From assembly GCF_013315265.1 (NCBI RefSeq), contig NZ_JABUFE010000005.1, forward strand, positions 1 to 64,000: a DNA stretch of 64,000 bases, given 5' to 3'. This DNA is from Parasulfitobacter algicola (lineage in GTDB: Bacteria; Pseudomonadota; Alphaproteobacteria; Rhodobacterales; Rhodobacteraceae). Position numbers and translations under genes: made by a program. Below, one piece after another: positions 17,979 through 26,081 of the stretch. The notes below the pieces were generated by a model. It saw only the letters and a list, made by a program, of their open reading frames with translations. It had not been told where the DNA came from and did not search any database. The first letter of the stretch is position 1; each line of letters starts with the position of its first letter.

Positions 17979-18734
17979 ATGTCAGAGCCAGCATACTTGG
18001 ATACCCCCCAAGGCCGCAGAATCGCCTATCATCAGACCAGTGGCAGAGGGCCAGGCGTGATTTTTCTGGGCGGTTTCAAATCTGACATGCAAGGGTCAAA
18101 AGCCACGCATCTTGAGGCATGGGCCAAAGCGCAAGGACATGCTTTTCTAAGGTTTGATTATTCCGGCCACGGTCAATCATCAGGTGCATTTACGGATGGT
18201 TGCATCGGCGATTGGGCTCAAGACGCGCAGGCTGTGATTGAAAATCTGACTGAGGGGCCGCAGGTGATTGTCGGATCGTCCATGGGCGGGTGGATATCGC
18301 TTTTGATGTGCAAACGCATACCACAGCGCATCGCAGGGCTTATCACGATTGCGGCGGCACCGGATTTTACCGAAGACGGATACTGGTCCGCTTTTGATGA
18401 TGATCAGCGCGCTATGCTGGACCGCGACGGGCATGTCGCAGTGCCGTCAGATTACGGCGACCCTTACATTATTACCAAGCGTCTGATCGAAGATGGGCGT
18501 GATCATCTGGTGCTGCGATCCCCGCTCCCTTTGCCGTTTCCGGTACGATCCTTGCAAGGCACCGCGGACAAGGCCGTATTGACGGAAACCGCTTTGCGGC
18601 TGCTGGATCATGCACAATCAAACGATATGCGTTTGACACTGGTCAAAGACGCTGATCATCAGATGTCCAACCCCGAGAACCTTGATTTGATTACGGCGAC
18701 AATTTACGAAGTTCTGAGGCTAAGCGGAAAATAA
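17979..18734 (+). CDS. Alpha/beta hydrolase
   Basis: This 251-residue cytoplasmic protein has the alpha/beta-hydrolase fold. The nucleophile elbow is G-S-S-M-G-G with Ser101, and a late D-A-D-H-Q supplies the likely histidine. No signal peptide is seen. The ATG at 17979 is preferred over an upstream in-frame TTG because a strong AAAGAGGAGG site precedes it. The gene is divergent from the ArsR-SRPBCC regulator, so its substrate or product may relate to that regulator's ligand. Substrate unknown. Confidence 0.85.
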   Translation: MSEPAYLDTPQGRRIAYHQTSGRGPGVIFLGGFKSDMQGSKATHLEAWAKAQGHAFLRFDYSGHGQSSGAFTDGCIGDWAQDAQAVIENLTEGPQVIVGSSMGGWISLLMCKRIPQRIAGLITIAAAPDFTEDGYWSAFDDDQRAMLDRDGHVAVPSDYGDPYIITKRLIEDGRDHLVLRSPLPLPFPVRSLQGTADKAVLTETALRLLDHAQSNDMRLTLVKDADHQMSNPENLDLITATIYEVLRLSGK

Positions 18735-19356
18735 TCATCCAATATGGCGTTAACCACAGCACAAAAAGCCGGTTTGCGATTGGCAAACACAGGCATGTTG
18801 AGTTCGTGGTGCTCAAACAGTTGCTGATTTTGGCATTTCTGAACAGTTATCTTGGTGTGCTGATTTCCCTGGCCGGAACTTTGATAATAGCGGTCTTGAT
18901 TTTGACACCATAACGGACCCCGTTAATCGGATATCCGTCAGACCGCACCCACAGTAAACGGGGGCGCCGAGCGCCATGGATGTTATAGGGGGCTTGTTCC
19001 GGCTGGCGGCATGATTGGGCTTTTCGCAGTTTCCACCGGATTTCAGATAAAAGGCAATCTGCTTTGGGTCGGCTGTTTTTCATGATTGCCACAATCGGAT
19101 TTATCATGACTGTTATCCCTTATGAGGTTAGGGTGGGCAAAATAACACGCGACCCTGATGAACGGTCCCAGTGTGGAACGTCGCGCACCTTTGACCTGAT
19201 GCAACGGATTTTCTAATCCTATCAAGGGGGCTGTATCACGCAATATTACCGCAAACGTTAAACATTTCTGTCCCACACCGGACCTTCAACGCGGGGCGGA
19301 CAATGGTTTGATGTGCAGGACATAGTCGACCTTCCCCGTTTTGAGTTAGCGGACAT
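18735..19356. other. 622-bp stretch without an intact gene; short decayed fragments
   Basis: No convincing intact gene is present. On the plus strand short out-of-frame pieces look like former membrane protein code: a hydrophobic piece around 18800-18913 and a roughly 50-codon piece ending near 19216 with one hydrophobic segment followed by a charged tail. Stops interrupt both frames. I read this as gene decay, with the original family not identifiable by eye. Confidence 0.4.
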
Positions 19357-20547
19357 TCAATACCGCCTTTGAGATTGAAGGCGTATCGCCCATAGTACTG
19401 AAGCCAGTCCCGCGCCCGATGCTGCCAACATAAGCATATGAAGCACTACTCCGGCTCTCTCTATGGGCAATATCAGGCCAGTGAAGGCTGTCAGTATAGC
19501 CCCACCGGCAACGACCAGCGCACCATTCAGACCTGCTGCACTTCCTGCAAGATTGGGCCGAACCGACATGGCACTTGTATTGCTGCTTGGTATCGTAAGG
19601 CCATTCCCAAGGCCAACAAAAATCGTGCTGCCAGAGAAGGTGATCGGCGTCATATACCCCATTAACATTGCGACGAGACCAAGCGTAAGACCGACGCAGG
19701 CTGTGAGGCGGCCCGCGAGCATCATTGTTGATGGTTCATATTGTGGGGCAAAGCGTCCGGACAGGAAACTTCCCAGCATAAAGCCTGCCGTGATTGTTCC
19801 GATGTAAATCCCCAGTTGAGCAGTGGTAACATCAAATTCCGACGTAGCGACGAGCGGTGCGCCTGTCAGGAAGATATAGAAAGCCCCTGTCGAAAACGTA
19901 GTACAAAGTGAATATGCCCAAAATAAAGGCTCCCGGATAAGAGTCCGCAAGCTTTCTGGCGATGCGCCTGTTTGTTCTAATTTCGCTGGCTTCGTCTCTC
20001 CCAAGTCGATCCAACATGTGATCAACAGCAGTAAACCGAACATGGCATAAAAATAGAAGTTTGCACGCCACCCAAAGGCCGTATCTAGGGCACCGCCAAG
20101 CATTGGACCTAACATTGGGGCAATCGCCATCGTCATGCTGATGTAACCAATAAGACCGGCGGCTTTGCGCTCTGATGTGGTGTCTCTGACAATAGCGAGG
20201 GACAGCGCATAGCCGGAAACGATCCCGCCTTGCAGCATTCGAAAAATCAGAAACGTCAAAATGTCCGTAGCGAGAGAACATGCGACGGAAGCAATGCAAA
20301 AGGAGGTAAGTGCCGCCAAGAGAACGGGGCGTCTTCCTATGCGGTCCGACAATGGCCCAACGACAAGTTGGACGATGGCGGTGACAGCGAGATAGCCCGC
20401 AACTGAAAGGCTGACCGTCCCATAGTCAGCGTCCAAATCGGCAGCGATGTTCGCGAGAGACGGCAAGAACATGTTGAGTGACAGCACCGAAAACGCAGGC
20501 AGCAGGATGAGAGTAGCAAGATGCGGCGGGGTTTTGTCTTTGGTCAT
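19357..20547 (-). CDS. MFS transporter, Bcr/CflA-like drug efflux type
   Basis: This 396-residue, 12-helix major facilitator protein carries the antiporter loop motif G-P-L-S-D-R-I-G-R-R-P between helices 2 and 3 and the helix-5 motif G-P-M-L-G-G. Both place it with the Bcr/CflA/Tet DHA1 exporters, which extrude drugs, small peptides or other metabolites by proton antiport. The substrate is not predictable. It is preceded on the same strand by a leader peptide and a terminator 24 bp before its start, so expression is probably controlled by attenuation. It stands alone, flanked by decayed DNA on both sides. Confidence 0.9.
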   Translation of the reverse strand: MTKDKTPPHLATLILLPAFSVLSLNMFLPSLANIAADLDADYGTVSLSVAGYLAVTAIVQLVVGPLSDRIGRRPVLLAALTSFCIASVACSLATDILTFLIFRMLQGGIVSGYALSLAIVRDTTSERKAAGLIGYISMTMAIAPMLGPMLGGALDTAFGWRANFYFYAMFGLLLLITCWIDLGETKPAKLEQTGASPESLRTLIREPLFWAYSLCTTFSTGAFYIFLTGAPLVATSEFDVTTAQLGIYIGTITAGFMLGSFLSGRFAPQYEPSTMMLAGRLTACVGLTLGLVAMLMGYMTPITFSGSTIFVGLGNGLTIPSSNTSAMSVRPNLAGSAAGLNGALVVAGGAILTAFTGLILPIERAGVVLHMLMLAASGAGLASVLWAIRLQSQRRY

Positions 20548-20570
20548 AGCGAAAATCTTTGATCTGAAAA

Positions 20571-20599
20571 CAAAAAAGCCCCCGAGCTCTGTCGGGGGC
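20571..20599 (-). terminator. Attenuator terminator in the leader of the MFS gene
   Basis: A perfect 8-bp stem (GCCCCCGA with TCGGGGGC, 20578-20599) with a 6-nt loop is followed on the minus strand by seven T residues. It lies between the leader peptide stop and the MFS start codon, so it ends transcription before the gene unless prevented. Confidence 0.8.
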
Positions 20600-20640
20600 G
20601 CATGGTAACGGATATGGAAACCCTTATCGGACCATGCACC
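20597..20640 (-). promoter_or_regulatory. Antiterminator pairing competing with the attenuator
   Basis: On the minus-strand RNA, GGUGCAUGG (20640-20632, inside leader codons 12-15) can pair over 9 bp, with one G-U, to CCAUGCGCC (20605-20597). The second arm overlaps the first bases of the terminator stem, so the two structures exclude each other. A ribosome finishing the leader would mask the first arm and let the terminator form. A ribosome stalled earlier would favour the antiterminator. Confidence 0.6.
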
Positions 20641-20674
20641 TATTGCTCACCACGACGACAGTTGTCTGTTTCAT
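20624..20674 (-). CDS. 16-residue leader peptide MKQTTVVVVSNRCMVR
   Basis: ATG at 20674 with an AGGAG site 7 nt upstream and a TAA stop at 20624. Codons 6-9 are four consecutive valine codons (GTC GTC GTG GTG). Position, strong ribosome site and the following terminator fit a regulatory leader peptide like those of amino-acid attenuators or antibiotic-inducible resistance genes. The peptide is inferred to act by ribosome stalling rather than as a product. Confidence 0.65.
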   Translation of the reverse strand: MKQTTVVVVSNRCMVR

Positions 20675-20695
20675 TTTGGGTCTCCTGTTGAACAA

Positions 20696-20724
20696 ATCGT
20701 AGAGTCCAAAAACGGGTTTTGCAA
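20696..20724 (-). promoter_or_regulatory. Candidate sigma70 promoter of the MFS leader
   Basis: TTGCAA (20719-20724), 17-bp spacer, TACGAT (20696-20701) on the minus strand. Transcription would start near 20689, about 15 nt before the leader peptide ATG. Confidence 0.5.
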
Positions 20725-20923
20725 TGCTAATCGCGCGTTCCTTCGGATGACGTGTCTTTATGGTGTGATGACAGTAGTGATGCATTGATCACGGCGGGTT
20801 TGCCCTTTTTGGCGATCCATCTGATACTAGGCAATGGTGATACATTTTCATCCACTGCAGCGCGTTTTATCCGTTCTATCGCTAATGTTTGCAGCGTTTG
20901 TTGCGGGATCCACTCTAAGCTAA

Positions 20924-21309
20924 GTGGTTTGGATTTTTGTATCAATCAATTTGGGCAAACTGAATGCGCTGATCACCGGCTTGGGTCTTTATATCCTTTT
21001 GCTTGCGGCGCTTTATGCCGCACTGCCGTATGTCAATGTGCATGCGATTTCGGGCCTGTTCGTTTTGGCGGGTATGACTAACAGGCCTATCAGCAAATTC
21101 CATGGGCGATTTACCCGAACCTGATGGACATCACCGCCAATGAAAGACGTGAATCGATCGAGGGCGCCTTTGACGCGATCTGGCTTTTCGGACAAAAGGC
21201 CGCCAATGCGTTTGCGCTTCAGATATACGTAACGCTTTTGCCTGCGTTTATTCTGGGTCTGGCCATTGTCGGATTGATTGTTTTTTATCGGCAAATGGTG
21301 CAAAAATAA
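20924..21309 (+). pseudogene. Decayed 3' end of a GPH/MFS_2-type sugar transporter
   Basis: Two adjacent reading frames together give the C-terminal part of a glycoside-pentoside-hexuronide (MFS_2) transporter. The first has a helix like A-L-I-T-G-L-G-L-Y-I-L-L-L. The second reads I-P-W-A-I-Y-P-N-L-M-D, then N-E-R-R-E-S-I-E-G-A-F, the family's conserved helix 10-11 loop, followed by a last helix ending at 21309. A one-base frameshift around 21082-21092 joins them. No matching N-terminal half lies upstream, so the gene is truncated as well as frameshifted. A minus-strand TTG-started frame over 20727-20945 is not convincing. Confidence 0.6.
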
Positions 21310-21340
21310 AACTGCAAGCGAACAAAGCCAAAGGTTATTT

Positions 21341-21973
21341 ATGAAAACCCGATTTGCCGTGATTTTCTGTGCGTTTTCTGTATCGACGGCTATCGCTGAT
21401 GACAGCTTTCCCAAACGGTTCACTGCTGCTTTGATCCATCATGACGAACCTTATATCCGTACAGTCTTGGATGGATGTGTTTTGCGTTTGCGATCGACGG
21501 ATCGGTTTGATCTATGGGAACAAAGAAATGAGTTGGCTGATTTTCTTCTGGACCTTGACCAAGCATCCTATTCCAACATGCCGGCTGAAGATGGGTTACC
21601 AGCTTATGTGACCGTCTCGTTTCCTTTGCGCCCCAAGTTAGAGCAGGCTGAGGCAGATAACCTGCAGGCTTATTCAAAAGAAGTGGTCAAGATTTGGCAA
21701 AATATTGATCCGCCTAACATATGGCGTGCGATCTTATTTCCGCAATCAAGTTTCGAAGATCAATCCAATGCCTATCGTGCTTTGGCGGATCGTGTGATGT
21801 CTGGGGAATTCGGCCCTGTTTTGCAGCGCAATTATACAGAAACTGATATGAACGGCGACATATATACTTTCGATGCGATGAGTTATCTTGATCTGACTGT
21901 CATCGGCCCGGATGCGCGTTTGTTGTTGATCGAATTGCAGGACTGGCAAATGCAGCACTGTCCATCGCCATAA
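21341..21973 (+). CDS. Putative secreted protein of unknown function
   Basis: A 210-residue product whose N-terminus (M-K-T-R-F-A-V-I-F, hydrophobic core, Ala-Ile-Ala before Asp-Asp) is a Sec signal peptide, so it is predicted periplasmic. An AAAGG site precedes the ATG at 21341. The mature part is soluble and mixed alpha/beta, with two cysteines (in D-G-C-V-L-R-L and near the C-terminus) that could form a disulfide. I do not recognise a family. It follows the transporter pseudogene and probably has its own promoter. Confidence 0.7.
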   Translation: MKTRFAVIFCAFSVSTAIADDSFPKRFTAALIHHDEPYIRTVLDGCVLRLRSTDRFDLWEQRNELADFLLDLDQASYSNMPAEDGLPAYVTVSFPLRPKLEQAEADNLQAYSKEVVKIWQNIDPPNIWRAILFPQSSFEDQSNAYRALADRVMSGEFGPVLQRNYTETDMNGDIYTFDAMSYLDLTVIGPDARLLLIELQDWQMQHCPSP

Positions 21974-22126
21974 TCGGCGATGATCCGCGTAAGTGTGATA
22001 TGGCATCACCCGGTTTGTAAGATTGTTGCTTGGCTGCAAAGATCACACTTGCAGACCCCGCCTTAAGTATCGCAGTTTATTGCAGAAACCAAATCGGGTA
22101 GTCGGGTACACACGTGCAGAGCAATA

Positions 22127-22840
22127 ATGATGACTGAGCCCCTTGTTCTTATTCCGGGTATGATGTGCGATGCACGTCTTTACGGGCCGCAAATCAATAC
22201 AATTGCGAACGAACGTGCCGTTATGGTGGCACCGATCACGACAGGTGAACGCGTCGAGGAAATGGCGTCAGACATTCTGACCGTCGCGCCGCCCAAATTT
22301 GCGCTGGCAGGTCTATCCATGGGTGGCATCGTCGCGATGGAGGTGCAGCGTCGCGCGCCGGACCGGGTGACGCGTATCGCATTGCTGGACACTACGCCCC
22401 TTGCTGAAACTCCGGCCCACGCGGCAGAACGCGAACCGCAAATCGTCAAGGTCAAGACCGGCCAGTTGATCGATGTGATGCGCGAAGTGATGCAGCCAAA
22501 ATATCTGGCCCCCGGTACGCACCGCATTGATGTACTGAATCTGGTAATGGAAATGGCCGAAGCACTTGGCCCAGATGTGTTCATCCGCCAATCCCGCGCG
22601 CTGCAAAAGCGCAAAGATCAGCAGAAAACCCTGCGCCAGATGAAATGCCCGGTTCTGATCCTGTGTGGCGAACATGATACGATGACGCCTGTCAAACGGC
22701 ACGAATTCATGGCCGAGCTGATTGAACATGCAAACCTTAAGATCATCGAAGGGGCAGGGCATCTGCCCACGTTAGAACAACCGCAAGCGACGACTCAGGC
22801 GCTTCAGGACTGGCTTCGGCAACCTTATGTTTTGCAATAA
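22127..22840 (+). CDS. Alpha/beta hydrolase (small esterase-like)
   Basis: This 237-residue cytoplasmic hydrolase starts with L-V-L-I-P-G-M-M-C-D (oxyanion region). It has the nucleophile elbow G-L-S-M-G-G with Ser64, the acid in G-E-H-D, and the catalytic histidine in G-A-G-H-L-P. The layout matches small carboxylesterase/MhpC-like proteins. There is no operon partner; the next gene is 373 bp downstream. Two ATGs are adjacent (22127 and 22130). Substrate unknown. Confidence 0.85.
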   Translation: MMTEPLVLIPGMMCDARLYGPQINTIANERAVMVAPITTGERVEEMASDILTVAPPKFALAGLSMGGIVAMEVQRRAPDRVTRIALLDTTPLAETPAHAAEREPQIVKVKTGQLIDVMREVMQPKYLAPGTHRIDVLNLVMEMAEALGPDVFIRQSRALQKRKDQQKTLRQMKCPVLILCGEHDTMTPVKRHEFMAELIEHANLKIIEGAGHLPTLEQPQATTQALQDWLRQPYVLQ

Positions 22841-23213
22841 ACCTGCAATTTTGATCGTGATAGATCAATAAAGCCGGACGAAAATAAATTCTTTTGACCC
22901 TAGGTCACTCACGCAATGTGTGAATATCCGGCCGGGATCGGCCCTAGAGTGTAACATTGTATACTTGCACATTCTAATACGCTATATTTTATTGCGATAT
23001 TTTAGTTTCTCAGGTGGTTTTCCACATCACGTGTGTTTGATGTGCGATTTTGCACAATGGGCAGTCGCATTTTCGCCAATACTCAATTTTTGGCACGCCC
23101 CTAAATGTAACTCATCCGACGAGCGGATCACAACGATCCACCCGCCAAATCAACGGCCCATAAGGGTCAATATATAACCCCTGCAGCTTTGTGGGACATG
23201 GAAAGGAAGACCA
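22841..23213. other. 373-bp gap with a perfect TTGATC-N6-GATCAA dyad
   Basis: AT-rich spacer with no supported gene. At 22851-22868, just past the hydrolase stop, is an inverted repeat of two 6-bp arms separated by 6 bp. No T-tract follows, so it is not a standard terminator. It resembles but does not match an FNR box (the TTGAT and ATCAA halves are 8 bp apart instead of 4). The rest is probably the promoter and 5' leader of the small secreted gene at 23214, but no confident -35/-10 pair was found. Confidence 0.35.
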
Positions 23214-23477
23214 ATGACACGTAAACTTACAATCGCCGCTATCGCTTTCGCAATCGCAACACCTGCTCTGGCAAATGATCAACTGGCTGGTTCAGTTGGT
23301 GTTGAGCCTGGTCAATTCACATTGAATGAACTGGCTTCTTTGAAAGCCGCACAGGACGGTGATGATCGTATCGGTTTCGGCTTTGAAGGCGGTTCAGAAA
23401 TCGTGTCGACCCAAAGCATCGACATGGACCGTTCAGCAGATGGCCGTAAAGCCGGCATCATCTCAGACGACGCCTAA
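23214..23477 (+). CDS. Small secreted protein of unknown function
   Basis: An 87-residue product with a clear signal peptide (M-T-R-K-L then a hydrophobic stretch ending A-L-A before Asn-Asp). The mature roughly 66-residue peptide is acidic, begins L-A-G-S-V-G-V-E-P-G and ends D-D-A, with no cysteines. A strong GGAAAGGAAG site precedes the ATG and a good terminator follows, so it is a well-expressed single-gene unit. Short periplasmic proteins of this kind occur in Rhodobacterales as I recall, but I know of no function. Confidence 0.8.
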   Translation: MTRKLTIAAIAFAIATPALANDQLAGSVGVEPGQFTLNELASLKAAQDGDDRIGFGFEGGSEIVSTQSIDMDRSADGRKAGIISDDA

Positions 23478-23531
23478 TTGAACTGCTGGACGCCTGATCA
23501 AAGCGCGTTCAGTGTCACCGGTGACGAAGAG

Positions 23532-23572
23532 GCGGGGTTCCCCATATGGGTGAGCCCCGCTTTGTTTTTTTG
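23532..23572 (+). terminator. Rho-independent terminator after the small secreted protein
   Basis: Stem GCGGGG...CCCCGC continuing inward to CCC-ATAT-GGG with a small bulge, followed by TTTGTTTTTTT. It lies 55 bp past the stop at 23477. Confidence 0.85.
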
Positions 23573-23629
23573 GTAAATTTGCATAATTTCATCGGTCTGC
23601 GCATTTGGACAAAGCGAGGGGCTCTGTTG

Positions 23630-23980
23630 TCAACCGTTCGGTAAAAAGTAAATGCTGTATCCATGCTTAACGAAAGCAACGAGGCGTTCGTAATCTCGCT
23701 TATACTGTTGTCCGGGATCACAGCTGGCAAGAAATTCTTCAATCTTGGCGAAATCGATGCTTTGATTGTCAATTAAATGCTGGTTGAAGTTCCAAGGATC
23801 ATCAATGCCTAAAGACCGTGCAAACTCTTTGCTTTTTCTGTTGCCATCAATGCCAAATAATAGTGAAATTATTGGAGTGCTTTGCTTAGTTTCAGTGTAG
23901 TAATCCTGATTATATTCATAATGTTCAACCAGTTCGTTTTTAAAAGGACCAATACATAGAAGTTCGGCAAACATCCCCAT
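23630..23980 (-). CDS. Orphan protein, possibly immunity-like
   Basis: A 116-residue cytoplasmic protein with an AAGGG site 6 nt before the ATG at 23980. It begins M-G-M-F-A-E-L-L-C-I-G-P-F and contains L-G-I-D-D-P-W-N-F-N-Q-H. From memory this resembles small proteins annotated as hypothetical or as immunity partners of contact-dependent toxins; I cannot confirm a named family. The DNA is visibly AT-richer than neighbouring genes, suggesting recent transfer. No toxin gene is adjacent. Confidence 0.7.
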   Translation of the reverse strand: MGMFAELLCIGPFKNELVEHYEYNQDYYTETKQSTPIISLLFGIDGNRKSKEFARSLGIDDPWNFNQHLIDNQSIDFAKIEEFLASCDPGQQYKRDYERLVAFVKHGYSIYFLPNG

Positions 23981-24138
23981 CTTTTTCCCTTAAATCGTGT
24001 CTTTCTTTTAAAACATAGTGCTATTGAACTTGGGCAACAAGTAACTGTATGGTGGGCCTGTACACTTGGTTCAAAATCATTTTTCCACGGGCAAGAATGC
24101 ATTTTGGGTATTTTTGTAGTAAGTACGCATGTTATCAA

Positions 24139-24585
24139 CTACTTTAGTCGTCCCAGTCTTTTCAGCATATTTTGCAACGCTTTCGCGTCGGTCATTTTGA
24201 ATTGCCCCAGCAACTCTAGCTGATGGTCATGGGCCACCTGGACCAGATCGTGATAAACCTTTTGACCTGAGGGCGTTAGCTGCAACAGTTCACGTCGGCG
24301 ATCCTTTGCATCGGTGTCGCGTTTCAGCCAGCGGCGGTGTTCCAGTTTTGTGATCGCTCGGCTGATTTTTGTTTTGTGCATCTTGGACCGCGCGCTGATT
24401 TCCTGGGCGGTCAGGGTGCCGAAGCGGCCAAGGTGAAACAGAACGCGCCATTCGGTGCGCAGCATGCCGTAGCGGTCCTTATAGTGTTTCTGAAAGGCCA
24501 GACTGCATTCCTCGGCCGCCTGGTTCAGCAGATAGGGCAGAAAATCGGTCAGGTCGAAGTCATCCGGGGGCAGGTCATTCTTCAT
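24139..24585 (-). CDS. MarR family regulator, probable repressor of the homogentisate operon
   Basis: This 148-residue winged-helix protein has MarR-like architecture: an N-terminal dimerisation helix, recognition helix near S-K-M-H-K-T-K-I-S-R-A and wing with D-R-R-R-E-L-L-Q-L-T. Its start is 68 bp from hmgA on the opposite strand. Divergent placement suggests that it represses hmgA and itself and is released by an aromatic acid such as homogentisate, like HpaR/HmgR-type regulators. The ligand is inferred. Confidence 0.88.
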   Translation of the reverse strand: MKNDLPPDDFDLTDFLPYLLNQAAEECSLAFQKHYKDRYGMLRTEWRVLFHLGRFGTLTAQEISARSKMHKTKISRAITKLEHRRWLKRDTDAKDRRRELLQLTPSGQKVYHDLVQVAHDHQLELLGQFKMTDAKALQNMLKRLGRLK

Positions 24586-24602
24586 GGGGGTTGACTTAGG
24601 GC

Positions 24603-24623
24603 TTGTTAGTTACAAATGCAACA
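24603..24623. promoter_or_regulatory. Candidate MarR operator upstream of hmgA
   Basis: A partial dyad with outer TTGTT and AACA arms lies in the 68-bp gap between the MarR gene and hmgA. Location supports it more than symmetry does. Confidence 0.3.
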
Positions 24624-24653
24624 GTTAGCGGAGTGCTGTGGGAGGGCCGCGAT

Positions 24654-26015
24654 ATGAATGATCAATCTGCGACGTTGGTAGAGGCTGAGGGCGATCAGCC
24701 GCTATTGTTGAAGCCAAGCTATATGCCCGGCTTTGGCAATGATTTTGAGACCGAGGCGCTGCCCGGCGCGCTGCCACAGGGCCAGAACAGCCCGCAGAAG
24801 TGCAACTATGGGCTATATGCCGAACAGCTGTCCGGCACACCATTCACCGCGCCTCGGGGGCAGAATGAACGCACCTGGTGTTATCGCATCCGCCCGTCGG
24901 TCAAACACACGGGGCGGTTTGAAAAGATTGATCTAAGCTATTGGAAAAGCGCGCCGAATGTTGATCCTGATGTCATCAGTCTGGGCCAATATCGGTGGGA
25001 CCCGGTGCCCCATTCCGATGCGCCGCTGACGTTCCTGACGGGCATGCGGACGATGACGACGGCGGGGGATGTGAACACTCAGGTGGGCATGGCCGCGCAT
25101 GTTTATCTGATCACACAGTCGATGCAGGACGAATATTTCTATTCCGCTGACAGTGAGCTGCTGATCGTCCCGCAAGACGGGCGGTTGCGCTTTGCGACTG
25201 AGCTGGGGATCATCGATCTGGAGCCGCAGGAGATCGCCATTCTGCCGCGCGGCATGCTGTTCAGGGTCGAGGTGCTTGAGGGGCCTTGTCGCGGGTTCGT
25301 TTGCGAGAACTATGGGGCGAAATTCGATCTGCCAAGCCGCGGTCCGATTGGCGCGAACTGCCTGGCCAACCCGCGGGATTTCAAGACACCGGTTGCTGCT
25401 TTTGAGGATCGCGATGCCCGGTCACGAGTTGTGATCAAATGGTGCGGGCAGTTTCATGAAACATGGATCGATCACAGCCCGCTGGATGTGGTGGCCTGGC
25501 ATGGAAACTATGCCGCCTGTAAATATGATCTGCGGACCTTTAGCCCGGTGGGGGCGATCTTGTTTGATCATCCCGATCCGTCGATTTTCACCGTTCTGAC
25601 CGCGCCAAGCGGGGTGGAGGGCACGGCGAATATCGATTTTGTGCTGTTTCGTGATCGTTGGAACGTGGCCGAGAATACTTTCCGCCCGCCGTGGTATCAC
25701 AAGAATATCATGTCCGAGTTGATGGGGAATATTCACGGAATTTATGACGCCAAGCCCAAGGGTTTCGTGCCCGGTGGGATGAGCCTGCATAACATGATGC
25801 TGCCCCATGGGCCCGATCAGCCCGCGTTCGAGGGGGCGTCAAATGCTGATCTGCAGCCGCAGAAGCTGGAAAACACGATGTCATTCATGTTTGAGACACG
25901 GTTTCCGCAGCACCTGACTGAATTAGCCGCGAACGAAGCGCCGTTGCAGGATGATTATATCGATTGCTGGGATGGGCTTGAAAAGAAATTCGACGGTACG
26001 CCGGGTGAGAAGTGA
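24654..26015 (+). CDS. hmgA: Homogentisate 1,2-dioxygenase
   Basis: This 453-residue cupin-fold, Fe(II)-dependent enzyme opens the ring of homogentisate to maleylacetoacetate. Family landmarks include [13 protein letters not shown] near the N-terminus, [12 protein letters not shown] with iron-ligand-type residues, and the C-terminal [15 protein letters not shown]. The ATG at 24654 with a GGGAGGG site is chosen over upstream in-frame codons. It heads an aromatic catabolism cluster. Confidence 0.96.
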   Translation: MNDQSATLVEAEGDQPLLLKPSYMPGFGNDFETEALPGALPQGQNSPQKCNYGLYAEQLSGTPFTAPRGQNERTWCYRIRPSVKHTGRFEKIDLSYWKSAPNVDPDVISLGQYRWDPVPHSDAPLTFLTGMRTMTTAGDVNTQVGMAAHVYLITQSMQDEYFYSADSELLIVPQDGRLRFATELGIIDLEPQEIAILPRGMLFRVEVLEGPCRGFVCENYGAKFDLPSRGPIGANCLANPRDFKTPVAAFEDRDARSRVVIKWCGQFHETWIDHSPLDVVAWHGNYAACKYDLRTFSPVGAILFDHPDPSIFTVLTAPSGVEGTANIDFVLFRDRWNVAENTFRPPWYHKNIMSELMGNIHGIYDAKPKGFVPGGMSLHNMMLPHGPDQPAFEGASNADLQPQKLENTMSFMFETRFPQHLTELAANEAPLQDDYIDCWDGLEKKFDGTPGEK

Positions 26016-26030
26016 TTTCTTTGAGTGTCT

Positions 26031-26080
26031 GTGGGGGCCAGCCCCCACGCCCCCAGAGTATTTTGGCCAAGAAGAAGATG
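26031..26080. repeat. Possible dispersed intergenic palindromic element
   Basis: A perfect 8-bp stem (GTGGGGGC/GCCCCCAC, 26031-26048) is followed by CCCCCAGAGTATTTTGG and an AAGAAGAAG tract. It fills the 66-bp gap between hmgA and the FAH gene. From memory, similar CCCCCAGAGTATTT sequences recur between genes in Rhodobacterales genomes; only one copy is visible here. Confidence 0.45.
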
Positions 26081-26081
26081 T

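Noticed and set aside
19043-19276. 77-residue minus-strand gene in the decay zone
   Set aside because: No ribosome site, domain or compositional support.
20727-20945. 72-residue minus-strand gene upstream of the MFS leader
   Set aside because: It needs a TTG start, overlaps the transporter pseudogene and the promoter area, and shows no recognisable domain.
22851-22868. FNR/FnrL box
   Set aside because: The TTGAT and ATCAA halves are 8 bp apart, not 4, and the site is just past a stop codon rather than before a promoter.
23085-23110. Sigma54 promoter (TGGCAC start)
   Set aside because: The required GC at -12 with proper spacing is missing.
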